NCBI GenBank assembly: GCA_020091685.1
Contig: CM034599.1
Location: 36,595,408 to 36,659,407 of the forward strand
Direction: 5' to 3'
DNA length: 64,000 nucleotides
From: Lutjanus erythropterus
Lineage: Eukaryota > Chordata > Actinopteri > Lutjaniformes > Lutjanidae
Shown here: piece by piece, positions 33,651 through 45,345 of the stretch
How the letters are laid out: the number at the start of each line of letters is the position of its first letter
How positions within the stretch are numbered: position 1 is the stretch's first letter
Translations under genes and position numbers: made by a program
Notes under the pieces: generated by a model
Told to the model about the DNA's origin: nothing
The model's database searches: none
The model's input: only the letters and a program-made list of their open reading frames with translations

Positions 33651-33720
33651 ACTCAATATAATATATCTATGGAATGGACATATTCATTCATATTATCCAC
33701 TTTTCACATACAGTAGCATT

Positions 33721-33955
33721 CATATTACCTTTTTAAAAGATTATGTTTTGGGCTTTTTGCCTCTATTTTGATATTTTGACAGCTGAACATATGACAGGAA
33801 AGGGGACAGAGAGAGAGGACGACACGCAGCAAATGGGCTGCAGGCAGGAGGCGAACCAGCAGCCACTGCAGAGGACCAACAGTCCCAGCACATGGAGCGC
33901 ACGCTCCAGCAACCAGGCCACAAGAGGGCGCCCCATCATATTAACCTTTTAAAAG
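33721..33955 (-). mobile_element. tRNA-derived SINE, second family, copy 1, with target duplication
   Basis: The body spans 33740-33936 on the minus strand. It is flanked by 19-bp direct repeats identical at 17 positions (33721-33739 and 33937-33955, catatta...ttttaaaag). Read on the minus strand, a tRNA-like head (gggcgccctcttgtggcc, B-box-like gctggttcgcctcc) is followed by ctgcagcccatttgctgc, a CT-rich stretch, cctttcctgtcatat and a LINE-like tail. It matches 39401-39582. The first A-box is poorly preserved. Confidence 0.8.
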
Positions 33956-35024
33956 GAAAACCAAAACATGCATTTGCAAAAAAAAAAAAATATTCTGGGG
34001 AAAAATCGTGTTGCCTGATGCCCATTTAGCAAGAGGTCTTTTTTCGTTTTTATTTTTTTTCTCAGATGATCCAATCAGGGCACAGTTACATGAGTCAACC
34101 AGCTGTGTAACTTGCCCAGGGTAATTCTTGCTATGACCTAACAAATATTAAGCTTCCATTGACTTTTTTTATTTGTGTAACTAAAGTTTCATATAAAACA
34201 TTAAACAGAGTAGAATATGCTAACATTTTATATCATTAATAATTAATGATAATATTCATTAAAAAACAAATTTCTTATTATGAGGCACATAATAAATGCA
34301 TTGTAAAAAACAAAATAGCCAATGTAACAGAAAAAAAGTAATGTGATGAATTAAACTGAAACTAAATTAATACATAGAATATCAAATCTTGAATTTGAAT
34401 GTCACAGAGCTTTACATCCAAATGCAAAAAGGAGAATCTACCCATTTTTTATTTATATTTTATATTTATGTTATCCTACTTATTATTTTGGGGTTTTGCC
34501 ATAATAGTGCCGATATCTTGAAAGCAGATTGGTGTAAATCTCCTGTTATTTCATTGAACAATGGGATTGCCAGTGGAAGGCTAACGACAAAAATAACAGT
34601 CTTCAACAAAGAGCTAATGGATAAATAATCACAGAAGACATTCAGTGTGGGATTTGTCATTATGGAAAGGTTCATGTCCAGTTCACCCTAAACGAGCAAT
34701 TCAACCAGGCAGCCACTTTTTTTCAGGGTAAAACAGAGATTGTTGTCACAGTTTTTCCTTTCAACAAAAATATAATCATTAGGGGCTCTAGAAAAATGAT
34801 TATGTCAATGGAAGTCGTATCTGAAGAGCAGCTTCACACCAGTCCACTTCCATTTTTTTTCTCAGCTTTCAGACAGCGAAACATTTCTACCCAGTGGATA
34901 TAAGTGACATTATTCAGTCATAAATAAATAAATAAAGTGATAAACAGTCAAATATGAGTGTTTCTTAAAGTTGTTATTATAGCAATTTGGATGTGAAAAA
35001 GGTCAACGGTGAGGTGACAATGTC
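33956..35024. other. AT-rich intronic sequence
   Basis: A/T-rich, with frequent TTAAT/ATTAAT words between 34220 and 34400. Nothing coding or clearly mobile is seen. Confidence 0.45.
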
Positions 35025-36065
35025 TGTGGTGGAAGAAATATTTAGCTCCTTTAAGAAGTAACATATTATTACTGCACTGTGAAAATACTCCACTACAAGC
35101 AGCATGTGATTTTTTTTATTTCTAACAGCAGGGATGGCTCAGTGGGAGGGTTAGGGCTAACCCCCATGGGTCTGTGGGTGTATTTTAAAGGAAACGTATA
35201 GGAATACTACAGGCAGCAGTGTGTCTCTATGATCCTCCTGCTCCTCTGGGACTTCACATAGATACTTGTCACTTTGATCATGGAGGTGTCACTACTCTAC
35301 AGAGTATATAGGCTAACAATACAATAGAATTACTAAATAATATAGAGAATTTTAGTTCCAAGATGAAACTGACAGAGGGGTGGGACGCAGAGAAAAAGGC
35401 ACAGTTTCAAATCTGTCTGTTTCTTCAGCACCACGGACAGCGCCGCAGATTTATCAACACAGCACAGTTAGACTGCTGATATTTCAGAGCCTCGGTTGAG
35501 TCATAGATTCTAAAATGTAAAAACTTCAGTCAGATAAATGATTTATGAGTTAGACTAGACTAACATTGATTTCTCTCTGCTTCTAGAGGCAGGCAGGTTA
35601 AAAAGGGAAAAACATTTTGGTCATTTTGCAAACAAGGGCCATAACATCCTCTCCTCTAATGCCTACTGACTACAAGTCAAAGTCCCACATTCAAAACCCT
35701 ACCTCAGTATAAGTATTGTGTTGAAATGAAGGGGCTTTGTGACGGTGGATTTAGCAGAACTCATGAAGGAACACTTCATCCTTCAGTTTAACATAAACCT
35801 TCACATTGAAAGTCACCAAATTTAAGATAACATAGTTTTAACATACTCAGAAAGGGTATGAAAAATTGTAACTGGAAAATTAAGTAGTCACTAAAGCTGT
35901 CAGACAAACATAGTTGAGCAGAAAGTACAATATTTGCCTCTGATGTAGCGAGGTATAAGAATAAATTGTATAAAATGTAAATAATCAAGTAGAGTACGAG
36001 TTCCTTGGATTTCAACTTAAGTACAGTACTTGAGTAAAAGTAATTAGTTACATTCTGACACTGAT
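35025..36065 (+). repeat. Abundant fish repeat (GTGGAAGAA...TACTTGAGTAAAAGTAA ends) split by an insertion
   Basis: The left part 35025-35099 (gtggtggaagaaat, actgtgaaaatactccacta) and the right part from 35669 (caagtcaaagtcccacattc through acttaagtacagtacttg) follow the order of a widespread teleost repeat. They are interrupted at 35100-35668. The interruption is flanked by the octamer actacaag on both sides (35092-35099 and 35669-35676). A fragment of the same family, inverted, occurs at 49490-49618. Confidence 0.65.
35092..35676. mobile_element. 569-bp insertion with 8-bp duplication inside the repeat
   Basis: The inserted segment 35100-35668 starts cagcatgtgatt and ends ctaatgcctactg. Its ends share only cag/ctg, so terminal repeats are minimal. 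The perfect 8-bp flanking duplication actacaag suggests a hAT-type non-autonomous element. No open frame of interest. Confidence 0.55.
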
Positions 36066-37670
36066 TAGAGACAGACACTGACAGGACTGCATCGAGAACA
36101 GCCGAACGGCTGCAGGGATGCTGCAAACTTGCTCTTTGGTTAATGCAAAATGCAATGTTGTGCAAGTAAATCTTCTACCAAAAAATAATTTAACTATTAA
36201 ACTATTCTGAGAAACATTTAATGATTAAAGTATTTTTTCATGCAAGGTTGCACAAAATACTGTTTTCAGCCTCTCGAATACGGAGTATTCAAGCTTTTCT
36301 TCATTTATTATACTATATTAAACTGAATATCTTTGGGTTTTGAGATAAAAAAAACAAGACATTTAAAGACACTGGACTTTTAAAAACTGGGATGGACATT
36401 TTTCACTATTTTCTGACATATTATACAAATTGTAGCCATAGATTAACCATGATAATTAACTTAGCGTTTATTACTATTTGACTTCCTTTAATAAATAAAA
36501 ACACTACAGGGGCAAGTAAACTCTGGACAAGGAGATTTTTGATCCATTTGTCAGCTTGGCAAGAGAAAAAAAAACATGTTGAACCCTGAAGAGACAGAGA
36601 GCTGGTTCTTAATAAAAGTGAGGATCATCACGTGCTCTTTGCAGCATTGTACTTCTTGTTCTAAAATACAAGAAGTCACTATCCTACAGCTCTATACACA
36701 TGCATGTGCAAAAGTGCACACCTCATTTAATTTATTAAAAAAAACACACACACAAGCAAATACAGGTGTCCATACAGAAGGTCATATTTTTATATACTCC
36801 ACCAGGCCCACTTGCACAAAGACATCAGAGCAATTGCAAGTAATTGAGAAGAAAATAACTCTCAGAGCAGCGAGAGATTTTCAATTTTTTTCATTTGCTA
36901 GGTGGTCCGTCAAACACAGGCCGGGGGGGATTAGACCCTTTTGTGGGTGATGAGTCAATGTGTGCAGCCTCGCTGCATGAAAGAGGAGTCAGCCACATTG
37001 TTTACAGATACACATTTTGTGGCATGACATTGTCGAGCAATATTCCCACTCCACCCTCCTCCCCACCCTGACTGTACGCTTTTCAGCAAAGCCTCTTACA
37101 TGGCCTGTAATCAATTTTAAAAGGTTGAATGGTATGAAAAGCAATTACACGGCACATGTGTCCACTGTCAGGCAGCTGCAGTTTGAGAGGTGGGCTCCCC
37201 AGTGATTACAGAGCATAGATCTGGAGCTGTGTCAGTTATAGGTTGTTTCTGTTAGATCCTCCTGTTACACCAGAGGCCCAGGCAGCCTTACAGGCCTGAT
37301 TGACTGAGACAGCCTCTGACAGTTATTGACAGGCTGCTGCACTTCCCAGAAAGGGCAACAGAGAGGGAGAGGGAGAGGGAGGGAGAGAGATTGGGAAGCA
37401 AAATCCTGATGTTCGGGCTGCTCACATATCCTGATTCTGCTTAGTCTCACCGAGGGATGCTTTCCTCTGTATTATCTGAAGGTAGTTTGTGGCTGTTTAT
37501 TAAATATCAAATATCTGCCACTCATGATATCCTTCACCGAAACTCTTCCTCAGTGACCCTGCGTAAGGAGTACATTACTGACTCGGGTTTGTATGCCTCC
37601 ACTGAGCAGTCAAGCTGCATCTTACATCAATGTATGTCCAGATTCATATTATATAAGTAGTGAAGGGTAT
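36066..37670. other. Intronic sequence; GA-rich tract at 37361-37391
   Basis: Contains a purine tract gagagggagagggagaggga at 37361-37380 that continues to 37391. The 124-residue frame at 36576-36950 has no recognised domain. The segment 36880-37260 is less AT-rich and could be regulatory, but there is no specific evidence. Confidence 0.4.
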
Positions 37671-37674
37671 GAAG

Positions 37675-37985
37675 GAATAAGACCCAAAATAAAAATAAAA
37701 TACATATTTTCCCCCTGGTCTATAGTGCTATCGATCCATCTAGAATTTTTTGGCATGAGTTGCAGAGTTTTGGAGATATCAGCTGTAGAGATGTCTGCCG
37801 TCTCTCCAATATAACGGGACTATGGCACTTGGCTTGTGTTACTCAGAACACCAAATAAATACATTTGAAAAATTCCAAACCAGTGTCTCTTTCCAAAAAC
37901 CATGATCCAGTTACTCAAGATAATCTACAAACCTTGTTGTGAGCAGTTTCATGTGGGAACTACTTTCTTTCATGTAGAAAGAAAA
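37675..37985 (+). repeat. TIR-element family member related to 17413-18291
   Basis: The segment aagacccaaaataaaaataa followed by catattttccccctggtcta corresponds to the left interior of the element at 17.4 kb. It continues with ttttggagatatcagctgta and gagatgtctgccgtctctcc, then ttgttgtgagcagtttcatg, a layout I associate with a common teleost MITE. Only about half an element is present. Confidence 0.55.
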
Positions 37986-38160
37986 GTATAGTGAGGTCAC
38001 ACTGTCCTTGGACTACTAAAATTTTATCAATTTCAAGTGAACACTTGAACCAAGTTTGAAGAAATTCCCACGAGTGGTTCTTGAGATATCACGTTGACAA
38101 GAATGGGACGATCTGAAGGTGCTGGTCCAATGATCACACACACAGACGTGGACGTAAGGC
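37986..38160 (+). repeat. Dispersed teleost-type repeat fragment
   Basis: The segment ccaagtttgaagaaattccc followed by gagtggttcttgagatatca and acaagaatgggacg is a word series I associate with a dispersed, often tandem fish repeat. There is no second copy in this window. Confidence 0.4.
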
Positions 38161-38291
38161 TGACTGTTGTCTAAAAACTGATGATACCCTTAACATGGAA
38201 ACTTCTCATCAATGGCCTATGTTCTGAAATGAATATAAAGGCTTAAGTAAAGTAAGTATGTAAGTAATGTGAGACCGATACCAGTGGAGTA

Positions 38292-39369
38292 CTCAATTCT
38301 AGGGATGCAATGATTTACATTTGGGTACTTGCCAATACCGAGTACTGATAGGAGTACTTAATATGCTGTTAAAGTTTTTACAATAACATTAAAACATGTT
38401 TTATATTCATTCGATGCTCACTTTCTAAATGTAACAAATCATTGTTGCAGTTTCCTGCTTTCCTCCTTCCCCCAGTGTAACCATAGTTACTGTACACATT
38501 ACAATTTTTGGTTATTTGTAGTAAATTAGTTTACTGATTTTGTGTTCCTTATTAAGCTGTAGTTTACTGTGTACATGATATATTTCAGAGAGAATAATTC
38601 CACAACATTATTATGGACTTGCAGAATTAAGTTTAGTGTTGCATATAATTATTTCATTATCATTTCCAGCACTTTAACTAGTATTTTAATGACACATTTA
38701 CATGTGTAGTATTTAAGTGTCTTCTTCTTGTCCCTCTTGTCTAAGAGCTAATTAGTTCCTACCTGCCATTGTTTAGGGGGGGTGGGGGGGGGGGGGGGCA
38801 GGTATGAGTGTGGTGCCATGTTCAATAAAAATGTTTACCCTGCTGTGAACCTCACAGGGTGAAGTTGGGTGTCCTGTGCTGTCAGGCTGTTTTGTTTAAG
38901 ATGAACAGCAGAATAAAGAGGAGAACACAAAGAGAAGTTGTAGCAGCTTATTACCAAGAAAAGAGGGTTACAGACTGATGACAGCTGTGTTTTTTCTTCA
39001 TCTTTGGATTAATTCGTCGAGGCATTCAACTAGTTTACACCCACCGGGACTTATTGCACGGTGGCTGGCTGTGGTCTACAGGTGAACACTGTGTGTTTAT
39101 TTCAGTTTTACATGGACTTGGACATGGAATTTTACGGACAATTTCCAAAGTCGCTGTGGTCATTAGTGGATGATGTTGAGGACAGCAGCAAACGTCTGCG
39201 TCATGTTGGTTCTTTAGATGTTTACTTGTGTCAAGCGGCAACTTTTTGTGACGTGGTATTGGATGTGGGGTATCAGAGTAGTTTTATCAGTACAAGTACG
39301 AGTACGTGAGGACAGTATCGGACCAATACCCGATGCTGGTGTCGGTATCTGTGCATCCCTACTTAATTC
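38292..39369. mobile_element. Non-autonomous hAT-like element with 8-bp target duplication
   Basis: The element 38300-39361 (1,062 bp) starts tagggatgca and ends tgcatccta-like (tgcatccct then a). It is flanked by ctcaattc (38292-38299) and cttaattc (39362-39369), 7 of 8 identical. Both ends carry subterminal 'accgagtact/gagtacgtgagg...tatcgg' words. The interior includes a G-rich run (38776-38798). Small open frames inside have no transposase motifs. Confidence 0.75.
38776..38798. repeat. Poly(G) run, G-quadruplex candidate
   Basis: Seven G, one T, then 15 G. On the plus strand this can form a G-quadruplex; the transcribed unc5d strand gives poly(C) RNA. Length is likely unstable. Confidence 0.9.
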
Positions 39370-39400
39370 TATACCTGTTTCTGGAGTTTTTTTTTTTTTA

Positions 39401-39582
39401 AGACAATTTTTTGGGAAATCTTTGCCTTTATTTAATAGGGAGACCTTAAGATATGACAGGACAGGGTGTAGAGAACGAGGGGATAACATGCAGCAAATGG
39501 GCCGCAGGTGTGAGTTGAATCAGCAGCCACTGCAGAGGACTGATGGGGGCACAGTCTACCAAGTGAGCTACATGGGTTCCCC
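39401..39582 (-). mobile_element. tRNA-derived SINE, second family, copy 2
   Basis: On the minus strand it begins ggggaacccatgtagctcac, followed by ttggtaga (A-box-like TAGCTCACTTGGTAGA). It then has gctgattcaactcac (B-box-like), ctgcggcccatttgctgc, ccctgtcctgtcatat and a LINE-like tail. It matches 33740-33936. Possible flanking duplicates (gagttttttt / gaggtttttt) are confounded by poly(T). It lies 31 bp right of the hAT-like element. Confidence 0.7.
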
Positions 39583-39689
39583 CTGAGGTTTTTTTTTAAA
39601 TGAAAAATACTCGTGTGGATTGGCTGCAAGCAAAATCATATAAACAGACATTTTTTTCTTGATCTGGGTACCAAAAGAACTGAATACAG

Positions 39690-39782
39690 GTATCATTTGA
39701 CTGGTAATGTTTCAATACTTCTTGGTACTGCACTATTTCAATCAATACCTTAAAGCTACTGAATATCGATACCCAGCCCTAC
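39690..39782 (-). repeat. Terminal fragment of a hAT-like MITE
   Basis: Read on the minus strand it starts gtagggctgggtatcgatat, followed by tcagtagc. GGGCTGGGTATCGAT is a common terminus of fish hAT MITEs. The other end was not found and may have been lost. Confidence 0.45.
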
Positions 39783-40748
39783 ACAGAAGCGATCGCATAA
39801 TCCCCTCCTGGCTACGCCGGGCAAGGATAATAAATAAATAAATAAAAACAATAAAACTTGTTTTTTCTTAGCACTTACAGTAAACTCAGCAGTTTACAGA
39901 AACTTTCTCAAACGACTGCTTCTTTTGCTGCTCTATATAACCTACCGCTGACTGATACCACACAGAATGTGTTCAGTCTGGAAAGCTGAAGAAAGCCTCT
40001 TTCCTCAGAGAATCCTCCAATGCTCAGAAAGTGATATCCTTAATATTTACAGCAGCTTGTTTGGAATGAATAAATGTCAGAACCCAACAGCTTCACTGCC
40101 TTTATTATAAAAGGAAAATTGGGGGAAAGCCTGCTCTAAGTTCAAAGCAGTCTAAATAGTGACTGCATATTACCAAACACAGGGTCAGATGAAAATAAGC
40201 AAGAGAAATCTGTCAGAAGACAAAACTGAGAATCTATCTGACAAAAAGTTTTTTAATTAAATTACAGTCATTATTCTTTATATCACCATCTGTGAAATGT
40301 CACACAGCTGAAATAGTTAGAAAATGAATCAGCTGGTTGACAGAATAGACAGAAAGTTAATTGGTAACTATTTTGATAATTGATTAATCATCGGAGTCAT
40401 TTTTCAAGCCAAAATGCCAACCGTTACCCAGTTTAAGCCCCTAAACTGTGAGGATTTCTTCATCTTACGTGTTAGTAAACTGAGTATCTTTGGGTTTTGG
40501 ACTGTGACTCAGACAAAACAAGCTATTTAAAGACATCGGCTTGGGCTTCATGAGTGACAGTGTCAGTGTAGGCAGGAGGTCGGGGTGGATGGATGGGTCA
40601 ACAAAACACTGACCTTTAACACAGGAGACTGCTGTTTGCTTACCTTTTTCCACTGACAGTCAGCGTCGGTGTCTCTTGCGTGACTGCGGTCATTCCCAAA
40701 CTGTAACAGAGTGGTTCTTGTTGCAACCACGACGACAAAGGTCAAAAT
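39783..40748. other. Intronic sequence without a recognised element
   Basis: A (AATA)n run occurs at 39830-39847. No coding frame with recognisable domains and no paired termini. Confidence 0.4.
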
Positions 40749-40880
40749 CTTAAAGGTCCAGTGTGCGCGATTTACGGGGATTTATTAGCAGAATATGGCA
40801 GGAATGGAATATGAAGCTCTTTATATCTACAGAGGGCATGGGTTGTCTTCTATGGACAAACTAAACACAAAAATTTCACA
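40749..40880 (+). repeat. Fragment of the family seen at 6633-6999
   Basis: The segment ttaaaggtccagtgtgcgcg followed by atttacggggatttattagc and gaatatgaagctctttatat parallels 6633-6780 block by block. The right terminus is not recognised, so only the left part is secure. Confidence 0.5.
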
Positions 40881-42339
40881 CCTCTGTGTTTCTTGTCATG
40901 CTATCAGTGGCTAATGTAGCTTCAAGCTGCTAGCCTGAAGCACAGATGAGGAACTTCCCAACTATAATTGAGCATAAATGTACGTACTATTTAACAACAG
41001 AGAGCATAAAGGTCAAAATCGAGTTTGACGAAAGGGTGTCCCTTATACTCTCTAACAACACTGGAAGTGTGCCGGGGCACTGTCACCGCACCCTGGGCTT
41101 AGCACTTCTAAGAAATACAAACCAGCCATTGCATTGTTTCCTCTATAGCAGAATGATCAACGCTGAGAGGTCTGGCCATACAAGACTAGATGTGAAGGTT
41201 GGAGGTGGACAGAGAAAAGAACTGAGTTATGTTACACTCGGAAAAGACTCCTAGCGTGGAGAACACACAGCAGCTGGCACCATCAAATACGCATCGGCTA
41301 AGCTTTCAAACTGTGCAGATCTGAGAGCAGATTTACTGCTGCTGATTTTGCAACATTTTTACAGTGCGAGTAAATGAACATTTGCAATTTCCCTGAAAGC
41401 TGGTGGGCTATACCATTAACTACGCCATTAACGGTCAACCGGCACTTGCTGTAAATGACAACACTGAACCAGCCTCACCATTAACAAACGGTATTATTGA
41501 TGAAAAATGGACAAATACAACACAATTAGCGTAATAGCGGAAGGGTTTGGATGTGCAGACAAACAGCTTGAGCCTCATTTATTTGTCACAGAATCTCCAC
41601 ATATTCAACACATCAACACCCCCCCGTGAGGACTTATTCAGGCTCAGCAGATTTTCGGTGTCGACACACTGACAGGTGAAGATCACACCAGGACTGCAGC
41701 ATGTGCACTATGTTTTCACAGGACCAAGAGAGACATTTCCCCATCAACATGCATTCAGGTGTTGTTGTCTTCGGTCTGCGAGCCATTTCAATCATCCTCT
41801 GTGCTCAGGCTTTGCTGCTCTGTGTGCAGCTGCTGAGGATACTGTCAGCATCAGCAGCTCAGTTAGGTGTTGATTAACATGCGAGGAAAAAAAACAACGT
41901 TTCTGTGACGGAAAGGTGGAATTCATGACAACCCCTCAGGGAGGTAGAATATAAAACCTTAAATGGTTCAATTTTAAAAAAATGATAAAGGCCCACCTCA
42001 TGATTTTTTGATAGATAAATATCAATTTAAAAAAATCTTAATACAGTCTTGTTCTGTTCAAATCTGTAATCTTATTTTGCCTCAACTCCTATTCTATTGC
42101 CTCTAAATGGCATTGCTATGTTGTCAATGCACAAAAGGCTAAACTTATATGTTGTCTTTTAGATGTAGCTCAAAAAGGAGTGAGAGTGAGACAAAGTGTT
42201 TGCAGTCTTCTAGCTCGATTTACATCTGTATCATCACATATTTCTAGGTGAAAAAGCTCTCCACTAAACACTGATCAATGGATGGATGTCTTGAATATCA
42301 CATATATAAAACTTTTGGGTTCCACAGCAAAAACTTTGT
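40881..42339. other. Unassigned intronic sequence
   Basis: An open frame of 102 residues at 40946-41254 has no recognised domain. The segment 41300-41880 is non-repetitive within the window. Nothing further is supportable. Confidence 0.4.
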
Positions 42340-42920
42340 CGCAAAAGTAAAGCTGTCGATTACAGCCCACATCGTACTGTGAAATTACTCTGGAGTTACA
42401 GTGTAATTAACAAAAATAACACTGTACCAGCACAGTGCCTACTAATTCATATATGTAGGCACTGGGTAGCTACAGAGAATAAGGATGTAACAATTAAGGA
42501 TTTTACAAAGAAATTATACAGTACATATTTTTTAACTACTGGGTAACAATTGTATTGTTACAGGGTAAGTACGAGTGGTAACACTTAAGAATAAAGCCCA
42601 CATGTAGTGTAGTTACTGTGTAATAACATGTAACAAGAGAAGAAGCATCAGTGCTTTAGAATATACAGCCCACATGTCCAGTAGTTACGATCACAAATGT
42701 CCAGATAATTGCTCAGTAGATCATACTTACCCTGTAATAATAGAATGGGTACCCAGTAGTTCAAAATAACTACAGTATCATTTATTTGTAAAATCCCAAA
42801 TTGTTACCCCCGTATTCCATCCTGTTACGCAGTACTTACATATTGGTATGTCTCTAGGTTATTTAAAAAACAAAAACAAAAACAACAACACCATAAGTCT
42901 GGAGTAATTACGGAGTATGT
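42340..42920. repeat. Probable MITE-type repeat with internal palindromes
   Basis: Recurrent 'gttacagggtaagta', 'tactgggtaacaat' and 'taccctgtaataat' words occur in both orientations (for example 42538-42572 and 42720-42740), with scattered 'cccacatgt'. This is the texture of a palindromic fish repeat. Precise ends are not identified. Confidence 0.4.
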
Positions 42921-43179
42921 TGCAAGCTTTAAACTAAAGCATTGCCCTAGCAATAAATTGTAGCTGCATGTCATTACTATTCAAAGAAAAAATATGACCT
43001 CTTCAAAAGGTGATTACAGCTGTAAAGTAGTCAGTTTGTCATGTTACTTTATTTCTCCTGGTGCTCGCCCCACAAAAATGGCTAAAAAAGTTTCCCTATT
43101 AGCATTACAGTGCACTGAGAAATGGCTTGTTAGCATTGTTAGCAGTCATAATGGATACCGATGGTTCTACCAGTAAGCC

Positions 43180-43640
43180 GCTGGCTCATCAGCATTACAT
43201 TTGGGTCTCATGTATAAACATGAGGTGTCTGCTGCCCTAATCCTCACAATACTGCTGAATCAATCCGCCCTTTATTAGACTTCAAGCCACTGTAGAAATG
43301 TTGTTGCCAGAAATACTGATGACACTGATTTACATATTACTACAAAATCCATCCCTGCCATGGATTGTCTTGTAGGCGAGCTAACCTTGCTTTTATGATC
43401 ACAGGCTCATCAGATTAAAAATTAATCCCAAGGCATAAAACAGGAGTAGACAGGCGCAGATAGATGTGCTGTCAGGTTGTTTGATTCATAGACACCGACA
43501 CGGGCCCCCGTGCTATAAAGACCTTGTTTGTTATGTAATCTTATAAGACAAATTAAATCCATTTTAATGTCCTCTGTTTGATGATCCGAGGTGTTTGAAG
43601 AGCGTTTTGTAGCGAAATTAATTTGCTTCTAGTAATTTTT
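43180..43640. promoter_or_regulatory. Candidate conserved non-coding element
   Basis: Non-repetitive, with segments such as gcgaaattaatttgcttcta at 43611-43630, several ATTA cores and a balanced composition. It reads like a developmental enhancer; this is an impression and not a demonstration. Confidence 0.3.
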
Positions 43641-45069
43641 TTTTTCTCTTGGTGAAATGATAATCAAAGACTTCAGATGTGTTTCAGAGAAGGTAGATTT
43701 TATGCTTTATCTGCACAGGACAGGAAAACAGGGCGGCGACACCGTTCTGCACTGTGTCGGCTCTGCACTCCAGAACACTGAAATCAAACAATGACTGTGA
43801 GGTTAAAGTGCTGACTGTCTTTGACTGTTGTTACATCCAAATGAGATGAACACTGCGGCTCTTTTTATACACTGTCCCCCAAATATAGTGGGCAGAAAGT
43901 GACAAGTTAACATAAACTAAACTAAGGAAGCAGGTAACAGGGTCCAGGCAGGCTGCCAAAAGCTATAAAATCTATAAATTCTAATTGTAATAACAGGATG
44001 AGTCACGCCCACATTTACCAATCAATCATTTATCAATCATTACCAAATTCTGTACATAGACTGAGCCACTACCCTGAGTCAGACGATTTTCATATGAAAC
44101 CACACAGCCAGTTGAAAGATATAAAAAATGTCTCCTAGAGTGAAACACAACATATGTCAACTCGACTTACATATTCCTAATTTTCATTCTGATATCTCTC
44201 TCTTGCTATTTTGATAAAGTATTGAACATTTTGATTGGCTCATAATACAGACACAGATCGAAATTCCTTGGATATCGTTAGATCAGCAAAGTCCGAAGAT
44301 GATCCCGAGTCATTGTCGGGGCGATTCACCCGACAGCCTGGGAGGAGTTCGCAAAAATAGGATGATAAAGTTTGATAAAGTTCTAAAAAAAATCATAAAA
44401 GTTGACATTTTTAAAGCAGAAGACCAATTGAGAAAAGATGAGGACAAATTGAACGATTAAAATGGCAAGATAATTCTGAGTTTATTTAAAGCCGTTTTTA
44501 AGATAATTGCAAAAATGTAAACGAAGAGTGTCAATAAGTTTTTTCGCCTGAGTAGTGGGTGGAATTTGCAACCCACCTGCCAATTTTCTGGAACTTTCAT
44601 ATTGTGAATTTTGCTGCAGAAACAGTCTTAGCAGAGAAAAGAACGAAAGAAAGAAAAGAATCAGAACAAAAACTACTGGCATTCACAACAAGCGACGCTC
44701 TTAAAATATTCTCAGCAGTCAGAGACTGACTGAAGTCTACGACTCACATGCACAAGCAACAGACACGTTCTGTAGTTTCCTTCCTGGAAATACTCCTGCC
44801 GTGCCTGTACTGCAGCCAGATTCTCTTCCTGCTCGTCTCAGGCACTTTTTGCCTTCAGTCTGGTCTTCAACAAGAGAAACACATGCTCAGTTGGATTAAG
44901 CTCAGGTGAATAAAATCTGTTTTCTAGTTCCAACTGAAATGTGTAGCATCGTGTGACGAAAACTATTAAGGACCAAAAACTGGCAATGGAACGCTTGTTG
45001 AGATTCAAACTCTTCTTCCTTCCAGTTTAACTCAATTTGTTTATTTATTTCAATTTATTCAGGCAAAAT
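43641..45069. other. Intronic sequence, origin unclear
   Basis: The stretch 44230-44400 (gatgatcccgagtcattgtc, gggcgattcacccgacagcc) is unusual in composition and may be transposon-derived, but I found no termini or second copy. Confidence 0.35.
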
Positions 45070-45345
45070 TTCTGTAAAATCATTAAGTGGAAAAGACATT
45101 TATTTGTTCTTACAAAGAGTTAGATGGGAAGATTGATGTGTTATATTTGAAGCTAAAGCTAGGAGGTAATTAGCCTAGCTTAGCATAAAGACTGAAAGCA
45201 AGAACAGCTAGCCTGGCTGTGTTCAAAGCTGAAAAATATGCTACCTGCTCCTCTAAAACTCACTAATTCATTCAGAAACAGCAATCTAACAGAGTTAGAG
45301 GCTGTGTCTATTTGTTGGTGAGCAGAAACTGGGTGCAACTATAGG
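45070..45345 (+). repeat. Dispersed teleost-type repeat
   Basis: The words agcttagcataaagactg, aacagctagcctggctgtgt and aaaactcactaattcattca occur in the order I associate with a widespread fish repeat. Single copy in this window. Confidence 0.45.

Noticed and set aside
36576..36950. 124-residue plus-strand frame
   Set aside because: No domain and no homology in the window; it crosses an A-rich, CA-rich stretch.
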